From: Anaerotignum neopropionicum
GTDB taxonomy: Bacteria > Bacillota > Clostridia > Lachnospirales > Anaerotignaceae
Assembly: GCF_001571775.1 (NCBI RefSeq)
Contig: NZ_LRVM01000008.1
Location: 1-64,000 of the forward strand
DNA length: 64,000 bases
Direction of reading: 5' to 3'
Part shown: positions 24,253 through 34,837 of the stretch, one piece after another
Layout of the letters: each line of letters starts with the position of its first letter
Position numbering within the stretch: position 1 is the first letter of the stretch
Notes under the pieces: model-generated
Database searches by the model: none
What the model was told of the DNA's origin: nothing
Seen by the model: the letters and a program-made list of their open reading frames with translations, nothing else
Program-made: the position numbers and the translations under genes

Positions 24253-25083
24253 ATGGCAATTAAAAGATATAAACCATATACACCATCTAGAAGACACATG
24301 ACAGTGTCCGCTTTTGATGAAATTACAAAATCAACTCCTGAAAAATCTTTGGTAGTACACCTTAAGAAAAATTCAGGTAGAAATAATCAGGGTAAATTGA
24401 CAGTACGTCATCACGGCGGTGGCTCCAAAATCAAATACAGATTGATAGATTTCAAGCGTAATAAAGACGGTGTTCCTGCAACAGTTCAGGCAATCGAATA
24501 CGATCCTAACAGAACAGCGAACATTGCACTTATTGTTTACGCTGACGGTCAGAAATCTTATATTTTGGCTCCCGTAGGCTTACAGGTTGGCGACAAGGTA
24601 ATGAATGGTCCTGATGCGGAAGTAAAGTTGGGCAACACATTGCCTATGAACAAAATTCCCGTTGGTGCCAGCATCCACAATATTGAAATGAAACCCGGCA
24701 AAGGTGGCCAGTTGGTTCGTTCCGCTGGTAATGTTGCACAGTTGATGGCAAAAGAAGGCAAGTATGCAACAGTAAAGCTTCCTTCCGGTGAAATGAGATT
24801 GCTGCCTATTGAATGTAGAGCAACAATGGGCCAGGTTGGCAATATTGATCATGAATTGATTCATATTGGTAAAGCCGGCAGAAAACGCCACATGGGCATT
24901 AGACCTACTGTAAGAGGTTCCGTAATGAACCCTAACGATCACCCTCACGGTGGTGGTGAAGGTAGAGCACCCATCGGTCGTCCATCTCCTATGACACCTT
25001 GGGGCAAGCCTGCTATGGGTTATAAAACAAGAAAGAAACATAAAGCTTCCAATAAGTATATTGTTCGCCGCAGAAACGGCTAA
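24253..25083 (+). CDS. rplB: 50S ribosomal protein L2
   Basis: This is a 276-residue protein at the subunit interface needed for peptidyl-transferase assembly. Typical [18 protein letters not shown] start. The catalytic-region histidine lies in [18 protein letters not shown], and the end is VRRRNG-like. The ATG at 24253 is used; a GTG nine bases earlier is in frame but overlaps the GGAGTG ribosome site. Confidence 0.98.
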   Translation: MAIKRYKPYTPSRRHMTVSAFDEITKSTPEKSLVVHLKKNSGRNNQGKLTVRHHGGGSKIKYRLIDFKRNKDGVPATVQAIEYDPNRTANIALIVYADGQKSYILAPVGLQVGDKVMNGPDAEVKLGNTLPMNKIPVGASIHNIEMKPGKGGQLVRSAGNVAQLMAKEGKYATVKLPSGEMRLLPIECRATMGQVGNIDHELIHIGKAGRKRHMGIRPTVRGSVMNPNDHPHGGGEGRAPIGRPSPMTPWGKPAMGYKTRKKHKASNKYIVRRRNG

Positions 25084-25147
25084 TAGATCGGAATGTGTGA
25101 AGGTGGCGGCCTAAAACACAAAAACACGAAACAAGGAGGATTAAAAC

Positions 25148-25432
25148 ATGAGCAGATCACTCAAAAAGGGCCCTTTCGCTGATGATCATCTGTTAAAGAA
25201 GATTGATGCTATGAATGCAGCAGGCGAAAAGAATGTAATCAAAACATGGTCTCGTCGTTCTACAATTTATCCCGATATGATCGGTCATACAATCGCAGTT
25301 TACGACGGCAGAAAACATGTACCCGTATATATTACCGAAGATATGGTAGGCCACAAACTTGGTGAATTTGCATTGACAAGAAGCTACAGAGGTCATGGCA
25401 AAGACGCTGAAAAGAAATCAAGAGTTCGCTAA
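25148..25432 (+). CDS. rpsS: 30S ribosomal protein S19
   Basis: A 94-residue 30S head protein beginning [16 protein letters not shown], with [30 protein letters not shown] in the middle. It contacts S13 and the A-site tRNA. Preceded by AAGGAGG. Confidence 0.98.
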   Translation: MSRSLKKGPFADDHLLKKIDAMNAAGEKNVIKTWSRRSTIYPDMIGHTIAVYDGRKHVPVYITEDMVGHKLGEFALTRSYRGHGKDAEKKSRVR

Positions 25433-25460
25433 TATCTGATAACGAAAGGAGGTTTCGTTC

Positions 25461-25850
25461 ATGGCAAAAGGTCATAGAAGCCAAATTAAAAAAGAAAGAA
25501 ACATTGCAACACAAGAAAAAAGACCCCATGCATCTGCAAAGTATGTTGGCATCCCTGCCACAAAAGCGAAGATCGTTTTGGATCAGATCAAAGGTAAGGA
25601 TGTTGTTACAGCAGCGGCATTGTTAAATTATTCCCCAAGATACGCTTCCGAAATCATTGTAAAGGTTTTAAAATCCGCAATGGCGAATGCAGAAAATAAC
25701 TTGGGTATGGACGTAAACAAATTGTATGTGGAAGAGGTATGTGCTGATCAGGGCCCCACAATGAAAAGAATCCGCCCTAGAGCGCAAGGCAGAGCGTATC
25801 GGATCCTGAAAAGATCCTGCCATATTTCCATCATTCTCAATGAGAGATAA
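25461..25850 (+). CDS. rplV: 50S ribosomal protein L22
   Basis: A 129-residue protein whose hairpin narrows the exit tunnel near the macrolide site. [22 protein letters not shown] opens the globular part, and the tunnel loop is [20 protein letters not shown] near the end. The N-terminal 15 residues are a basic extension ([14 protein letters not shown]). Twelve bases before rpsC. Confidence 0.98.
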   Translation: MAKGHRSQIKKERNIATQEKRPHASAKYVGIPATKAKIVLDQIKGKDVVTAAALLNYSPRYASEIIVKVLKSAMANAENNLGMDVNKLYVEEVCADQGPTMKRIRPRAQGRAYRILKRSCHISIILNER

Positions 25851-25861
25851 GGAGGTACGAA

Positions 25862-26521
25862 ATGGGACAGAAAGTAAATCCTCATGGATTAAGAGTCGGT
25901 ATCATTAAAGATTGGGATACAAAATGGTATGCCGAGAAAGAATTCGCTGACTACCTGGTAGAGGACGTTAAAATCAGAAAGTTTATCAAAGCTAAATTAT
26001 ATACTTCCGGTATTTCTAAGATTGCCATCGAAAGAACAGCCGGCAGAGTAAAGGTTACAGTAAACACAGCGAAACCCGGTATTGTTATCGGTAAGAATGG
26101 TCAGGCAATTGAAGAATTGAAAAATGAAATTCAAAAACTGACAACACAAAAGGTTGCTGTAAATATTGAAGAAATCAAAAAGCCTGAGCTGGATGCACAG
26201 CTTGTAGCTGAAAATATCGCGTTGCAGCTGGAAAATCGTGTGACATTCCGTCGTGCGATGAAGCAGTCCATGGGCAGAACGATGAAGTTTGGTGCAAAAG
26301 GTATTAAAACATCCGTTAGCGGTCGTTTGGGCGGCGCTGATATGGCTCGTACAGAAAGCTATCACGATGGTACCATCCCCCTTCAGACACTGCGCGCAGA
26401 CATTGACTACGGCTTTGCAGAAGCTGATACAACCTATGGTAAGCTGGGTGTAAAGGTTTGGATCTACAAAGGTGAGGTACTTCCTGTAAAAGCAGCAAAA
26501 AAGGAAGGAGGCGCTAAGTAA
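25862..26521 (+). CDS. rpsC: 30S ribosomal protein S3
   Basis: A 219-residue head protein and part of the mRNA entry helicase. [15 protein letters not shown] start, KH domain with the GKNG loop at 77-80, and the C-terminal domain with [28 protein letters not shown]. Its last codons hold the AAGGAGG that serves rplP. Confidence 0.98.
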   Translation: MGQKVNPHGLRVGIIKDWDTKWYAEKEFADYLVEDVKIRKFIKAKLYTSGISKIAIERTAGRVKVTVNTAKPGIVIGKNGQAIEELKNEIQKLTTQKVAVNIEEIKKPELDAQLVAENIALQLENRVTFRRAMKQSMGRTMKFGAKGIKTSVSGRLGGADMARTESYHDGTIPLQTLRADIDYGFAEADTTYGKLGVKVWIYKGEVLPVKAAKKEGGAK

Positions 26522-26523
26522 TT

Positions 26524-26961
26524 ATGTTAATGCCTAAAAGAGTGAAATATCGTAAGCAGCAAAGAGGCTCCATGAAGGGCAGAGCACACAGAGGCAATAA
26601 GGTGACTTATGGTGAATTTGGTATTATGGCTATGGAGCCAAGCTGGATCACAGCAAACCAGATTGAAGCAGCTCGTATTGCCATGACAAGATATATCAAA
26701 CGTGGTGGTGACGTTTGGATTAAAGTGTTCCCCGATAAACCCGTATCCGCAAAGCCTATTGGCACTCGTATGGGTTCCGGTAAAGGTGCGACAGAATACT
26801 GGGTTGCAGTAGTTAAACCGGGCAGAGTAATGTTTGAAATTGGCGGCGTTGCAGAGGAAACAGCAAGAGAAGCGTTGAGACTGGCGATTCACAAGCTTCC
26901 TATCAAATGTAAAATTGTTTCCAAGGCAGAGGCGGCAGAAATGGCAGGTGATCAGCAGTGA
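26524..26961 (+). CDS. rplP: 50S ribosomal protein L16
   Basis: A 145-residue protein that positions the A-site t[18 protein letters not shown] start and [24 protein letters not shown] core. The ATG at 26524 is preferred to the ATG at 26530 by distance from AGGAGG and by family starts. Its TGA overlaps the GTG start of rpmC. Confidence 0.98.
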   Translation: MLMPKRVKYRKQQRGSMKGRAHRGNKVTYGEFGIMAMEPSWITANQIEAARIAMTRYIKRGGDVWIKVFPDKPVSAKPIGTRMGSGKGATEYWVAVVKPGRVMFEIGGVAEETAREALRLAIHKLPIKCKIVSKAEAAEMAGDQQ

Positions 26962-27167
26962 AAACAAAAGGTTATGTTAATGAGTTGATGGGTAGGACTG
27001 CAGATGAATTACAAAGAGACCTTGTTTCTGCTAAAAAAGAATTATTCAACCTGAGATTCCAAAACGCAACGAACCAGTTGGATAATACGGCAAGAATCAA
27101 GGAAGTTCGTAAGAACATTGCAAGAATCCAGACAGTGATTACACAGATGGCTAGGAAAGCAGAATAA
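26958..27167 (+). CDS. rpmC: 50S ribosomal protein L29
   Basis: A 69-residue two-helix protein at the exit site. Family motif [27 protein letters not shown] and IARIQTVI. It starts with GTG at 26958, overlapping the rplP stop (GTGA), so translation is coupled. Confidence 0.97.
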   Translation: MKTKGYVNELMGRTADELQRDLVSAKKELFNLRFQNATNQLDNTARIKEVRKNIARIQTVITQMARKAE

Positions 27168-27197
27168 TAATCAGGTCTATGAAAGGAGGCACTCTTT

Positions 27198-27455
27198 GTG
27201 GAAGAAAGAAATCTTCGTAAAACCAGAATTGGTAGAGTAGTCAGTGACAAGATGGACAAGACGATCGTTGTTGCTGTGGAAGATAAAGTAAAACACCCTT
27301 TGTATGGGAAAATCGTAAATAGAACTTACAAGCTCAAGGCGCATGATGAAAACAATGAATGTGGCATCGGCGACCGCGTAAAGGTTATGGAAACCAGACC
27401 TTTGTCTAAGGATAAAAGATGGAGACTTGTAAGCATCATCGAAAAAGCAAAATAA
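27198..27455 (+). CDS. rpsQ: 30S ribosomal protein S17
   Basis: An 85-residue OB-fold primary rRNA-binding protein. [20 protein letters not shown] and [14 protein letters not shown] are the family signatures. GTG start at 27198 after AAAGGAGGC. Confidence 0.97.
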   Translation: MEERNLRKTRIGRVVSDKMDKTIVVAVEDKVKHPLYGKIVNRTYKLKAHDENNECGIGDRVKVMETRPLSKDKRWRLVSIIEKAK

Positions 27456-27480
27456 TCCTTTTTGGAGAGGAGGCATTCAT

Positions 27481-27849
27481 ATGGTTCAACAGGAAACCAG
27501 ATTAAAAGTAGCAGATAATTCCGGAGCAAAAGAACTCCTTTGCATTAGAGTATTGGGCGGCTCTACAAGAAGATATGCAGGCGTTGGCGACATTATTGTT
27601 GCTGCTGTTAAAGATGCAACACCCGGTGGCGTTGTAAAAAAGGGCGATGTTGTGAAGGCTGTTGTTGTTAGAACAGTTCACTCCATAGGCAGAGCCGACG
27701 GCAGCTATATTAAATTTGACGAGAATGCAGCAGTTATTATTAAAGAAGACAAAAACCCCAGAGGTACTCGTATTTTTGGACCCGTTGCCAGAGAGCTGAG
27801 AGAGAAACAATTCATGAAGATTCTTTCTCTGGCACCTGAAGTATTATAA
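27481..27849 (+). CDS. rplN: 50S ribosomal protein L14
   Basis: A 122-residue protein beginning [20 protein letters not shown], with [14 protein letters not shown] near the end. It forms an intersubunit bridge. First gene of the spc-type block. Confidence 0.98.
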   Translation: MVQQETRLKVADNSGAKELLCIRVLGGSTRRYAGVGDIIVAAVKDATPGGVVKKGDVVKAVVVRTVHSIGRADGSYIKFDENAAVIIKEDKNPRGTRIFGPVARELREKQFMKILSLAPEVL

Positions 27850-27862
27850 GGAGGTGTGCTAG

Positions 27863-28174
27863 GTGGCGAACTTGAAATTGAAAAGCGGCGATAAAGTCGT
27901 TGTGACTACAGGTAAGGATAAAGGTAAGCAGGGCAATATTCTTAAGGTTGACATAAAGAATAATAAAGTCCTTGTGGAAGGCGTTAACATGGTTTCTAAG
28001 CATACAAAGCCCAATGCAAAAAATCAGCAGGGCGGTATTATTAAAAGAGAAGGTTATATTGACGCTTCCAACGTTATGTATCTGCACAATGGCAAGGCAA
28101 CACGCCTTGGTGCGATGATCAAAGACGGCAAAAAAGTAAGAATTGCAAAAAAGACAGGCGAAGTTATCGACTGA
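27863..28174 (+). CDS. rplX: 50S ribosomal protein L24
   Basis: A 103-residue protein with a KOW motif at the N-terminus (KSGDKVVVTTGKDKGKQG) and HTKPNAKNQQGGIIKREGYI in the middle. Assembly initiator for the 50S subunit. GTG start at 27863 after AAGGAGGTG. Confidence 0.97.
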   Translation: MANLKLKSGDKVVVTTGKDKGKQGNILKVDIKNNKVLVEGVNMVSKHTKPNAKNQQGGIIKREGYIDASNVMYLHNGKATRLGAMIKDGKKVRIAKKTGEVID

Positions 28175-28195
28175 TCCTTGGAAAGGAGGTAAACA

Positions 28196-28735
28196 ATGAG
28201 CAGATTAAGAGATTTTTATGAAGCAGAAGTTATTCCCGAAATGATGAAGAAATTTTCATATAAAAATAAAATGGCTGTGCCCAAGCTGGAGAAAATCATC
28301 CTGAATATGGGCGTTGGCGAGGCAAAAGAAAATGCAAAGGTTTTGGATGGCGCAGTAAAGGATATGACCATTATTTCTGGTCAGAAGCCTATTGTAACAA
28401 AGGCGAAAAAGTCTATCGCAGCATTTAAGCTTCGTGAAGGTGTAAGCATTGGTTGTAAGACTACACTGAGAGGTAGCAGAATGTATGAGTTTGCTGACAG
28501 ATTGATCAACATTGCGCTTCCTCGTGTTCGTGACTTCCGTGGTGTGAAGGCAAACAGCTTTGATGGCAGAGGTAACTATACAATGGGTATCAAAGAACAG
28601 CTGATTTTCCCCGAAATCGAATATGATAAGGTTGATAAAATCAGAGGTTTAGACATCGTATTTGTTACAACAGCAAAGACTGATGAAGAAGCAAGAGAAT
28701 TGCTTAAATTATTCGGCATGCCATTCGCAAAATAA
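28196..28735 (+). CDS. rplE: 50S ribosomal protein L5
   Basis: A 179-residue 5S rRNA-binding protein. [43 protein letters not shown] and the [17 protein letters not shown] loop are characteristic. Sixteen bases before rpsN. Confidence 0.98.
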   Translation: MSRLRDFYEAEVIPEMMKKFSYKNKMAVPKLEKIILNMGVGEAKENAKVLDGAVKDMTIISGQKPIVTKAKKSIAAFKLREGVSIGCKTTLRGSRMYEFADRLINIALPRVRDFRGVKANSFDGRGNYTMGIKEQLIFPEIEYDKVDKIRGLDIVFVTTAKTDEEARELLKLFGMPFAK

Positions 28736-28750
28736 AAGGGAGGGACAGAA

Positions 28751-28936
28751 ATGGCTAAAAGATCTATGATCGTAAAGCAACAGAGAACACCAAAGTTCTC
28801 CACGAGAGCTTATACACGCTGCAGAATATGCGGTAGACCACACTCTGTGCTTAAAAAATATGGAATTTGCCGTATTTGCTTCCGTGAATTGGCATACAAA
28901 GGTCAGATTCCCGGCGTAAAGAAAGCAAGCTGGTAA
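28751..28936 (+). CDS. rpsN: 30S ribosomal protein S14, type Z (zinc)
   Basis: A 61-residue zinc-binding S14 with two CxxC pairs: CRICGRP and CRICFREL. This is the short, C+ form. A zinc-free paralogue, often kept for zinc starvation, is not in the window. Confidence 0.98.
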   Translation: MAKRSMIVKQQRTPKFSTRAYTRCRICGRPHSVLKKYGICRICFRELAYKGQIPGVKKASW

Positions 28937-28956
28937 ACAGAAAGGAGGAATTCATA

Positions 28957-29358
28957 ATGTCAATGAGCGACCCTATCGCAGATATGCTGACAAGAATCAG
29001 AAACGGTAACACAGCAAAACACGATACAGTAGATGTTCCTTCTTCTAAGATGAAGAAAGCAATTGCGGACATTTTAACAACAGAAGGTTATGTAAAAGGC
29101 TATGAAGTGATTGAAGATGGTGTAAAATCTACAATTCGCGTTAGCTTGAAATATGGCGCAGACAAAAACCAAAAGGTTATTACAGGTTTGAAGAGAATTT
29201 CCAAGCCTGGCCTCAGAGTTTTTGCAGGTAAGGAAGAACTGCCTAAGGTTTTGGGTGGATTGGGTGTTGCAATCATTTCCACAAGCCAGGGCTTGATGAC
29301 AGATAAAGATGCGAGAAAAGCTGGCGTAGGCGGCGAAGTAATCGCTTTTATCTGGTAA
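28957..29358 (+). CDS. rpsH: 30S ribosomal protein S8
   Basis: A 133-residue primary 16S rRNA-binding protein. [14 protein letters not shown] start, [22 protein letters not shown]-terminal signature. In enterobacteria it represses the spc operon; no such site was examined here. Confidence 0.98.
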   Translation: MSMSDPIADMLTRIRNGNTAKHDTVDVPSSKMKKAIADILTTEGYVKGYEVIEDGVKSTIRVSLKYGADKNQKVITGLKRISKPGLRVFAGKEELPKVLGGLGVAIISTSQGLMTDKDARKAGVGGEVIAFIW

Positions 29359-29387
29359 TGAATTAGATAAAATAGGAGGTGCAGACC

Positions 29388-29930
29388 ATGTCAAGAATTG
29401 GTAAACTCCCTGTTGCAGTACCTGCCGGTGTTGATGTAAAAATTGGCGAAGGCAATCTGTTTACAGTGAAGGGGCCTATGGGTACTCTGGAAAGAAAATT
29501 ATCCCCTGACATGCATATCGCAATGGAGGAAGGTCAGATCGTGGTAACAAGACCCAGCGATCTGAAAAAGCATAAAGCATTACACGGTTTGACAAGAACT
29601 TTGATCTTCAATATGGTTACTGGTGTAACACAGGGCTATGCAAAAGTTTTGGAAATCAACGGTGTTGGTTACAGAGCAGCAAAGTCCGGCAAGAAGTTAA
29701 CACTTACTTTAGGTTATTCTCATCCTGTTGAGATGGAAGATCCTGCAGGTATTGAAACAATCGTTGAAGGTACAAACAAAATTACCGTTAAGGGTATTGA
29801 TAAAGAAAAAGTTGGACAGTTTGCAGCTGAAATCAGAACAAAGCGTCCCCCTGAACCTTACAAAGGCAAAGGTATTAAATACGCTGACGAGAAGATTAGA
29901 CGTAAAGTTGGTAAGACCGGTAAGAAATAA
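29388..29930 (+). CDS. rplF: 50S ribosomal protein L6
   Basis: A 180-residue protein with two similar domains, beginning [19 protein letters not shown] and ending in [15 protein letters not shown] and [10 protein letters not shown]. The ATG at 29388 follows AGGAGGTG. An in-frame GTG at 29379 overlaps that site and is rejected. Confidence 0.98.
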   Translation: MSRIGKLPVAVPAGVDVKIGEGNLFTVKGPMGTLERKLSPDMHIAMEEGQIVVTRPSDLKKHKALHGLTRTLIFNMVTGVTQGYAKVLEINGVGYRAAKSGKKLTLTLGYSHPVEMEDPAGIETIVEGTNKITVKGIDKEKVGQFAAEIRTKRPPEPYKGKGIKYADEKIRRKVGKTGKK

Positions 29931-29998
29931 TCAACGCCGGACGGCTTGAGCTATTTATATCGGAAAATGACTAATTTTGAGAAACGGAGTGAAATACT

Positions 29999-30367
29999 AT
30001 GATTAGAAAGCCATCTCGTGCAGCGGCTCGTGTGAAAAGACACTACAGAATCCGCAACCATGTGAATGGAACTGCACAAAGACCTAGATTGGCCGTGTTC
30101 AGATCCAATAAGCATATGTACGCACAAATTATTGATGACGTTACACAGCACACATTGGTTGCGGCTTCCACCATGGAAGCTGAAGTAGCAAGCAAAGTTG
30201 AATTTACTTCTACTGTTGCTGCAGCAGCTGTTGTTGGTGAAGTGCTTGCAAAAAGAGCAGTTGACAAAGGCATTACCGAAGTTGTTTTCGACAGAGGCGG
30301 TTTCGTTTACCAAGGTAAAGTGAAAGCTTTGGCGGATGCGGCAAGAGAAGCCGGATTACAATTCTAA
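29999..30367 (+). CDS. rplR: 50S ribosomal protein L18
   Basis: A 122-residue 5S rRNA-binding protein. [19 protein letters not shown] and [24 protein letters not shown] are typical. About 70 bases separate it from rplF, more than most gaps in this cluster. Confidence 0.98.
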   Translation: MIRKPSRAAARVKRHYRIRNHVNGTAQRPRLAVFRSNKHMYAQIIDDVTQHTLVAASTMEAEVASKVEFTSTVAAAAVVGEVLAKRAVDKGITEVVFDRGGFVYQGKVKALADAAREAGLQF

Positions 30368-30385
30368 GGCAAGGAGGAAAGTAAG

Positions 30386-30889
30386 TTGAAGAGAATCGAT
30401 CCAAGCACTTTAGATCTGAAAGATAAAGTAGTTACTATCAACCGTGTAACAAAGGTTGTTAAAGGTGGTCGTACATTCAGATTTGCAGCTTTGGTTGTAG
30501 TTGGCGATGGCAATGGTCACGTTGGCTGCGGTATGGGCAAAGCGGCTGAAATTCCTGATGCGATCCGTAAAGGCAAGGAAGATGCAATGAAAAACATCAT
30601 TAATGTAGCAAGAAATGATGCTGACAGCATCTACCATGAGGTAAAAGGTGAATTTGGTAGCGCAAACGTATTATTGATGCCTGCTGCCGAAGGTACTGGT
30701 GTTATTGCCGGCGGCCCCGCGCGTGCGGTATTGGAATTGGCTGGTATTCGTAATATCAGAACAAAATCCTTGGGTTCTAACAATAAACGCAACGTTGTTA
30801 GCGCAACAATCGAAGGTCTGTCCAGAGCGACAACACCCGAAGCTGTTGCAAAGCTGCGTGGCATAACTGTAGAAGAACTCTTAGGTTAA
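30386..30889 (+). CDS. rpsE: 30S ribosomal protein S5
   Basis: A 167-residue protein needed for decoding fidelity and mRNA unwinding. [19 protein letters not shown] and [20 protein letters not shown] form the N-terminal RNA-binding domain; [18 protein letters not shown]-like sequence follows. It starts with TTG at 30386, eight bases after AAGGAGG. Confidence 0.97.
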   Translation: MKRIDPSTLDLKDKVVTINRVTKVVKGGRTFRFAALVVVGDGNGHVGCGMGKAAEIPDAIRKGKEDAMKNIINVARNDADSIYHEVKGEFGSANVLLMPAAEGTGVIAGGPARAVLELAGIRNIRTKSLGSNNKRNVVSATIEGLSRATTPEAVAKLRGITVEELLG

Positions 30890-30902
30890 GGAGGAATTGA
30901 CA

Positions 30903-31082
30903 GTGGCTGAAATAAAAATCACATTAGTGAAATCTACAATCGGAGCAATTCCGAAACATAAAAAAACAGTTCAGGCCTTGGGGCTGAAAAAGACAAACAG
31001 CAGTGTCGTTCAGCAGGACAATGCGGCTATCAGAGGTATGATCCATCAGATTAGCCACCTTGTGAAAGTTGAAGAAATTTGA
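30903..31082 (+). CDS. rpmD: 50S ribosomal protein L30
   Basis: A 59-residue protein, [21 protein letters not shown] at the start and the [15 protein letters not shown] end. The GTG at 30903 is chosen over TTG at 30897 by spacing from AAGGAGG and by the usual 59-residue length. Confidence 0.96.
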   Translation: MAEIKITLVKSTIGAIPKHKKTVQALGLKKTNSSVVQQDNAAIRGMIHQISHLVKVEEI

Positions 31083-31099
31083 TTTAAGGAGGTGCCAAA

Positions 31100-31540
31100 A
31101 TGAACTTATGCGATTTGAGACCCGCAGAAGGCTCCAAAGAAAATGCTTGGAGACGTGGTAGAGGTCATGCAACAGGCAACGGCAAGACAGCAGGCAGAGG
31201 CCATAAAGGTCAGGGCCAGCGTTCCGGTTCCGGCGGTAAGTGCGGTTTTGAAGGTGGACAGATGCCTTTATACAGAAGACTTCCCAAAAGAGGCTTTACC
31301 TGCAGAAACAGCAAAGAAATCGTTGCAATCAATGTTAGTATGTTAAACGTGTTTGAAAATGACACGGTAGTTGATATCGATGCTTTAAAGGCCGTTGGTT
31401 TAATCAGCAACCCTAGAGATGGAGTTAAGATTCTCGGTGAGGGTGAGTTAGAGAAAAAGCTTACAATTAAAGTGAACCAGTTTAGTAAAACTGCACTTGA
31501 TAAGATTGAAGCAGCCGGCGGAAAAGCAGAGGTGATTTAA
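31100..31540 (+). CDS. rplO: 50S ribosomal protein L15
   Basis: A 146-residue protein with a glycine-rich basic N-terminal arm (RGRGHATGNGKTAGRGHKG onwards) and a globular C-terminal half. Its stop codon directly abuts the TTG of secY. Confidence 0.98.
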   Translation: MNLCDLRPAEGSKENAWRRGRGHATGNGKTAGRGHKGQGQRSGSGGKCGFEGGQMPLYRRLPKRGFTCRNSKEIVAINVSMLNVFENDTVVDIDALKAVGLISNPRDGVKILGEGELEKKLTIKVNQFSKTALDKIEAAGGKAEVI

Positions 31541-32806
31541 TTGTTTAGAATTTTCGTTAATTCTTGGAGAACGAAAGAGATTAGAAACAAGATTTTGTAT
31601 ACTCTAATGATTTTTGCAATTGTTAGATTGGGTACATTAATCGCACTGCCCGGTATCAATGCTGCCAGTGTAATTGCAGCAAGAGGAGCAACCGGCATTG
31701 GTACACTTTACAGTGTAATTGCCGGTGGTGCAAACTCGAGCTGGTCACTGTTTGCAATGGGTATTGGTCCTTATATTAATGCATCCATTATCATGCAGTT
31801 ACTAACGATTGCGATTCCGAAGTTTGAACAGCTTTCCAAGGAAGGCCCGGAAGGGCGTAAGAAGCTACAATCCTACAGCAGATATTTGACCGTAATTTTG
31901 GCTTTGATCCAGGGATCTGGCCTCACATATACCTATCAGAATATGTATGTGTCAAATAGTTCGCTGGTTTATGTTGCTTCCGTAATATGTTTGGTTTGCG
32001 GATCCACATTTGTAATGTGGCTGGCTGAGCAGATTACAGCACGCGGTATTGGTAACGGTTCTTCTTTAATTATCTTTATCAATATCGTATCCAACTTGCC
32101 TCAGGGTATTGCCAGCATGTACTATACAATCTCTGGCTCAGGCGTAGTTGGTATTGCAAAGGTAGCAGCAATTTTGGTGGTATTGCTTATTGTTTTGGCG
32201 TTTATCGTTTGTGTAAATACCGGCGAAAGACGACTGCCTGTGCAGTACTCATCCAAAATGGCAGGCCATAAGCAGATGGGAGGAAGCAGCACAACAATGC
32301 CTATTAAGGTAAATGTTGCTGGTGTAATTTCAATCATCTTTGCAATTTCCCTTTTGCAGTTTCCTCAGCAAATCGGAAACTTTATTCCAAATAAAGGGGC
32401 TACATTTACAAAGATTATTGAGATTCTCAATATGACGCATCCCATTGGTGCATGTTTATATGTACTGCTTATCGTATTCTTCACATTCTTCTATACTTCG
32501 ATCGTGATGAATCCGAACGAAATTGCAATGAATATGAAGAAAAATGGTGGGTTCATCCCTGGTATCAGACCGGGCCAGCCCACAAGTGCTTATATTACAA
32601 GAGTTTTAAACAGAATCACTTTAGTTGGTGCATTTTGTTATGCAATTTTGGCCATGGTGCCGGTTGCTTTGCAATGGATATTTAAAATTAATGTCGGCTT
32701 CGGTGGTACAACATTGATCATCGTTGTTGGTGTTGCTTTGGATATTGTAAAAGCATTGGAAAGCCAGCTGCTCATGCGCCACTACAAAGGCTTTTTGAGT
32801 GAATAA
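31541..32806 (+). CDS. secY: Preprotein translocase subunit SecY
   Basis: A 421-residue, ten-helix membrane channel that moves unfolded proteins with SecA, SecE and SecG. GIGPYINASIIMQLL (helix 2), QLSKEGPEGRKKLQ (cytosolic loop) and VNTGERRLPVQYSSKMAG are conserved. TTG start at 31541, immediately after the rplO stop, with AGGTG inside rplO, so translation is coupled. Confidence 0.97.
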   Translation: MFRIFVNSWRTKEIRNKILYTLMIFAIVRLGTLIALPGINAASVIAARGATGIGTLYSVIAGGANSSWSLFAMGIGPYINASIIMQLLTIAIPKFEQLSKEGPEGRKKLQSYSRYLTVILALIQGSGLTYTYQNMYVSNSSLVYVASVICLVCGSTFVMWLAEQITARGIGNGSSLIIFINIVSNLPQGIASMYYTISGSGVVGIAKVAAILVVLLIVLAFIVCVNTGERRLPVQYSSKMAGHKQMGGSSTTMPIKVNVAGVISIIFAISLLQFPQQIGNFIPNKGATFTKIIEILNMTHPIGACLYVLLIVFFTFFYTSIVMNPNEIAMNMKKNGGFIPGIRPGQPTSAYITRVLNRITLVGAFCYAILAMVPVALQWIFKINVGFGGTTLIIVVGVALDIVKALESQLLMRHYKGFLSE

Positions 32807-32904
32807 TCTCAGCCAAATGGGAAATGCTTAGGCATTTCCCGAAGGTTGGGCGGGGGAGTTCTAAAAAGAGAAGGGCTATCTGTAGAAAAGAGGTAATGAT
32901 TTTT

Positions 32905-33534
32905 ATGAAATTGGTTCTCATAGGTGCGCCCGCTGCAGGAAAAGGAACACAGGCTGCACGATTGGTTAAGCATTATGGCATTGCCCACATTTCCACGGGC
33001 GATATGCTGAGAGAAGAAGTTGCAAAGGGAACTGAGTTAGGAAATCAGGCGAAAAGCATTATGGCGTCGGGTGGGTTAGTTTCCGATGAATTAATCATTG
33101 CAATTGTAAAAGAGAGAATCCAGAAGGATGACTGCAAAAACGGTTTTATTTTGGATGGTTTCCCTCGTACAGTGGTTCAAGCAGAAAAGCTTGATGAGAT
33201 GGTAGCTCTGGATAAAGTAGTTTATATTAATGCACCTGACGAGGTAATGTTGGCTAGACTGACAGCAAGAGAAACTTGTCCGAAGTGCGGTGCAACCTAT
33301 AACAAATTGTTTTTACCTGCAAAGGTTGCCGGTGTTTGCGATGTTTGCGGTGAAGCCCTAACACAGCGCAAAGATGATACAACCCAAGCGGGTCTAGCAA
33401 GAATCAAGACATTTCATGAGCAAAGCGAGCCTTTGGTGGCATTTTATATAAATAAAGGCATCTTATTCGAAGTGGATGGCACAAAGCCCATTGATGAGAT
33501 TACAAAGGCGATCGTAGAAGGTCTGGAGAGATAA
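32905..33534 (+). CDS. adk: Adenylate kinase (zinc-LID type)
   Basis: This 209-residue enzyme interconverts AMP, ADP and ATP. P-loop GAPAAGKGT (7-15), the FILDGFPRT motif (81-89) and a LID domain with four zinc cysteines (125, 128, 145, 148: CPKC and CDVC). The ATG at 32905 is chosen because it starts the conserved MKLVLIG strand and AGAGGT precedes it. It lies about 100 bases after secY and one base before map. Confidence 0.97.
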   Translation: MKLVLIGAPAAGKGTQAARLVKHYGIAHISTGDMLREEVAKGTELGNQAKSIMASGGLVSDELIIAIVKERIQKDDCKNGFILDGFPRTVVQAEKLDEMVALDKVVYINAPDEVMLARLTARETCPKCGATYNKLFLPAKVAGVCDVCGEALTQRKDDTTQAGLARIKTFHEQSEPLVAFYINKGILFEVDGTKPIDEITKAIVEGLER

Positions 33535-33535
33535 T

Positions 33536-34288
33536 ATGTCTATCACGATCAAAACAGAAAATCAGATTGGAAAAATGCGTAGAGCGGGCGAGCTTTTGGC
33601 GAAAGTTGAAGCACTGCTTGAAAAAAATGTTTTACCGGGCGTGACGACGGCCTATCTGGATCAGTTGGCAGAGGACTATATCCGCAGTCATGGAGCAGTT
33701 CCTTCATTTAAAGGCTACGGTGGATTTCCCGCAACACTTTGCACCTCGATAAACGAGGAGGTTGTGCATGGAATTCCTGGCGAGCGCATATTAAAAGAGG
33801 GAGATATCCTAAGTGTTGATATGGGCTGCATTTTAAATGGCTATCATGCAGATATGGCAAGGACTTATGCGGTTGGTGAAATTTCTGCGGAGGCAAAAAA
33901 ATTGATTGAGGTGACAAAAGAAAGCTTTTTTGAAGGCATAAAATTTGCAAAAGAGGGCAATCATCTCAATGATATAGGTTCTGCCATTGAAAAATACGTA
34001 GAAAAAAATGGGTTTTCCGTTGTTCGCGCTTATGTAGGTCATGGAATCGGAACAAAGCTGCATGAATCACCGGAAATTCCGAATTTTAAAACGCTGGCCA
34101 GAGGTGTTCGTTTGCAAAAAGGAATGACCTTAGCCATTGAACCAATGGTGAATTTTGGAGATTGCAATGTTCGTGTATTAAAAGACGGATGGACTGCAGT
34201 TACCAAAGATGGCAAATACTCGGCGCATTATGAAAACACCATACTGATTACGGACGGTGAACCCGAGATTCTTACGTTACCGCGATAG
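33536..34288 (+). CDS. map: Methionine aminopeptidase, type I
   Basis: This 250-residue enzyme removes the N-terminal methionine of new proteins. The metal ligands are in place: Asp95, Asp106, His169, Glu202 and Glu233, plus substrate-contact His79 in EEVVHGIP. It lacks the N-terminal zinc-finger extension. Its start lies one base after the adk stop. Order secY-adk-map-KOW-infA is usual for Clostridia. Confidence 0.97.
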   Translation: MSITIKTENQIGKMRRAGELLAKVEALLEKNVLPGVTTAYLDQLAEDYIRSHGAVPSFKGYGGFPATLCTSINEEVVHGIPGERILKEGDILSVDMGCILNGYHADMARTYAVGEISAEAKKLIEVTKESFFEGIKFAKEGNHLNDIGSAIEKYVEKNGFSVVRAYVGHGIGTKLHESPEIPNFKTLARGVRLQKGMTLAIEPMVNFGDCNVRVLKDGWTAVTKDGKYSAHYENTILITDGEPEILTLPR

Positions 34289-34313
34289 ACAAAAAATAAT
34301 TGAGGTGATTGCG

Positions 34314-34589
34314 TTGGAATTTCAAGCTGGGCAAATCGTTTATTCCAAAGACGGACACGATAAGGGTCTAACAATGATGGTTCTTTCTGTTGAGGACAGA
34401 TTTTTATATCTGGCAGATGGGAAAACGCGGATGCTTGCTAAGCCCAAGCGTAAAAAAATCATTCATGTTCAGCCCACCAAATATGTGGACGCAGCTATGG
34501 CGGATAAATTGATGCAGAATGCACACATTCTGGATTCGGATATTCGAAAGGCTATAAAGTTGTATCAAGAAAAAGCAGCAGACTGTTAA
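34314..34589 (+). CDS. KOW domain RNA-binding protein
   Basis: A 91-residue protein with an N-terminal KOW/SH3-like domain ([20 protein letters not shown], residues 4-23) and a basic patch ([15 protein letters not shown]). It resembles L14e/L27e-like proteins found between map and infA in Clostridia. The function is probably rRNA or ribosome binding, unproven. TTG start at 34314 follows GAGGTGA at 34302-34308; an earlier in-frame ATG overlaps map and has no ribosome site. Confidence 0.88.
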   Translation: MEFQAGQIVYSKDGHDKGLTMMVLSVEDRFLYLADGKTRMLAKPKRKKIIHVQPTKYVDAAMADKLMQNAHILDSDIRKAIKLYQEKAADC

Positions 34590-34602
34590 GGAGGTTCTTG
34601 GC

Positions 34603-34821
34603 TTGTCAAAAGATGACGTAATTGAAGTAGAAGGAACCATACTGGAAAAATTACCAAATGCCATGTTTCAGGTGGAGTTGGAAAATGGCCATCAGATACT
34701 GGCACACATTTCCGGGAAATTGCGTATGAATTTCATTCGTATTTTGCCGGGTGATAAAGTATTAGTTGAAATGTCTCCCTATGATCTGACAAAAGGCAGA
34801 ATTATTTGGAGAGCGAAATAA
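34603..34821 (+). CDS. infA: Translation initiation factor IF-1
   Basis: A 72-residue OB-fold protein that occupies the A site during initiation. [45 protein letters not shown] and [11 protein letters not shown] are the standard motifs. TTG start at 34603, seven bases after AAGGAGGT. Confidence 0.97.
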   Translation: MSKDDVIEVEGTILEKLPNAMFQVELENGHQILAHISGKLRMNFIRILPGDKVLVEMSPYDLTKGRIIWRAK

Positions 34822-34837
34822 GGAAGGAGCGATCACA

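Noticed and set aside
23582-24259. Long minus-strand open frame opposite rplD-rplW
   Set aside because: Composition is that of an antisense shadow (Cys, Phe and Ser rich), and both sense genes are certain.
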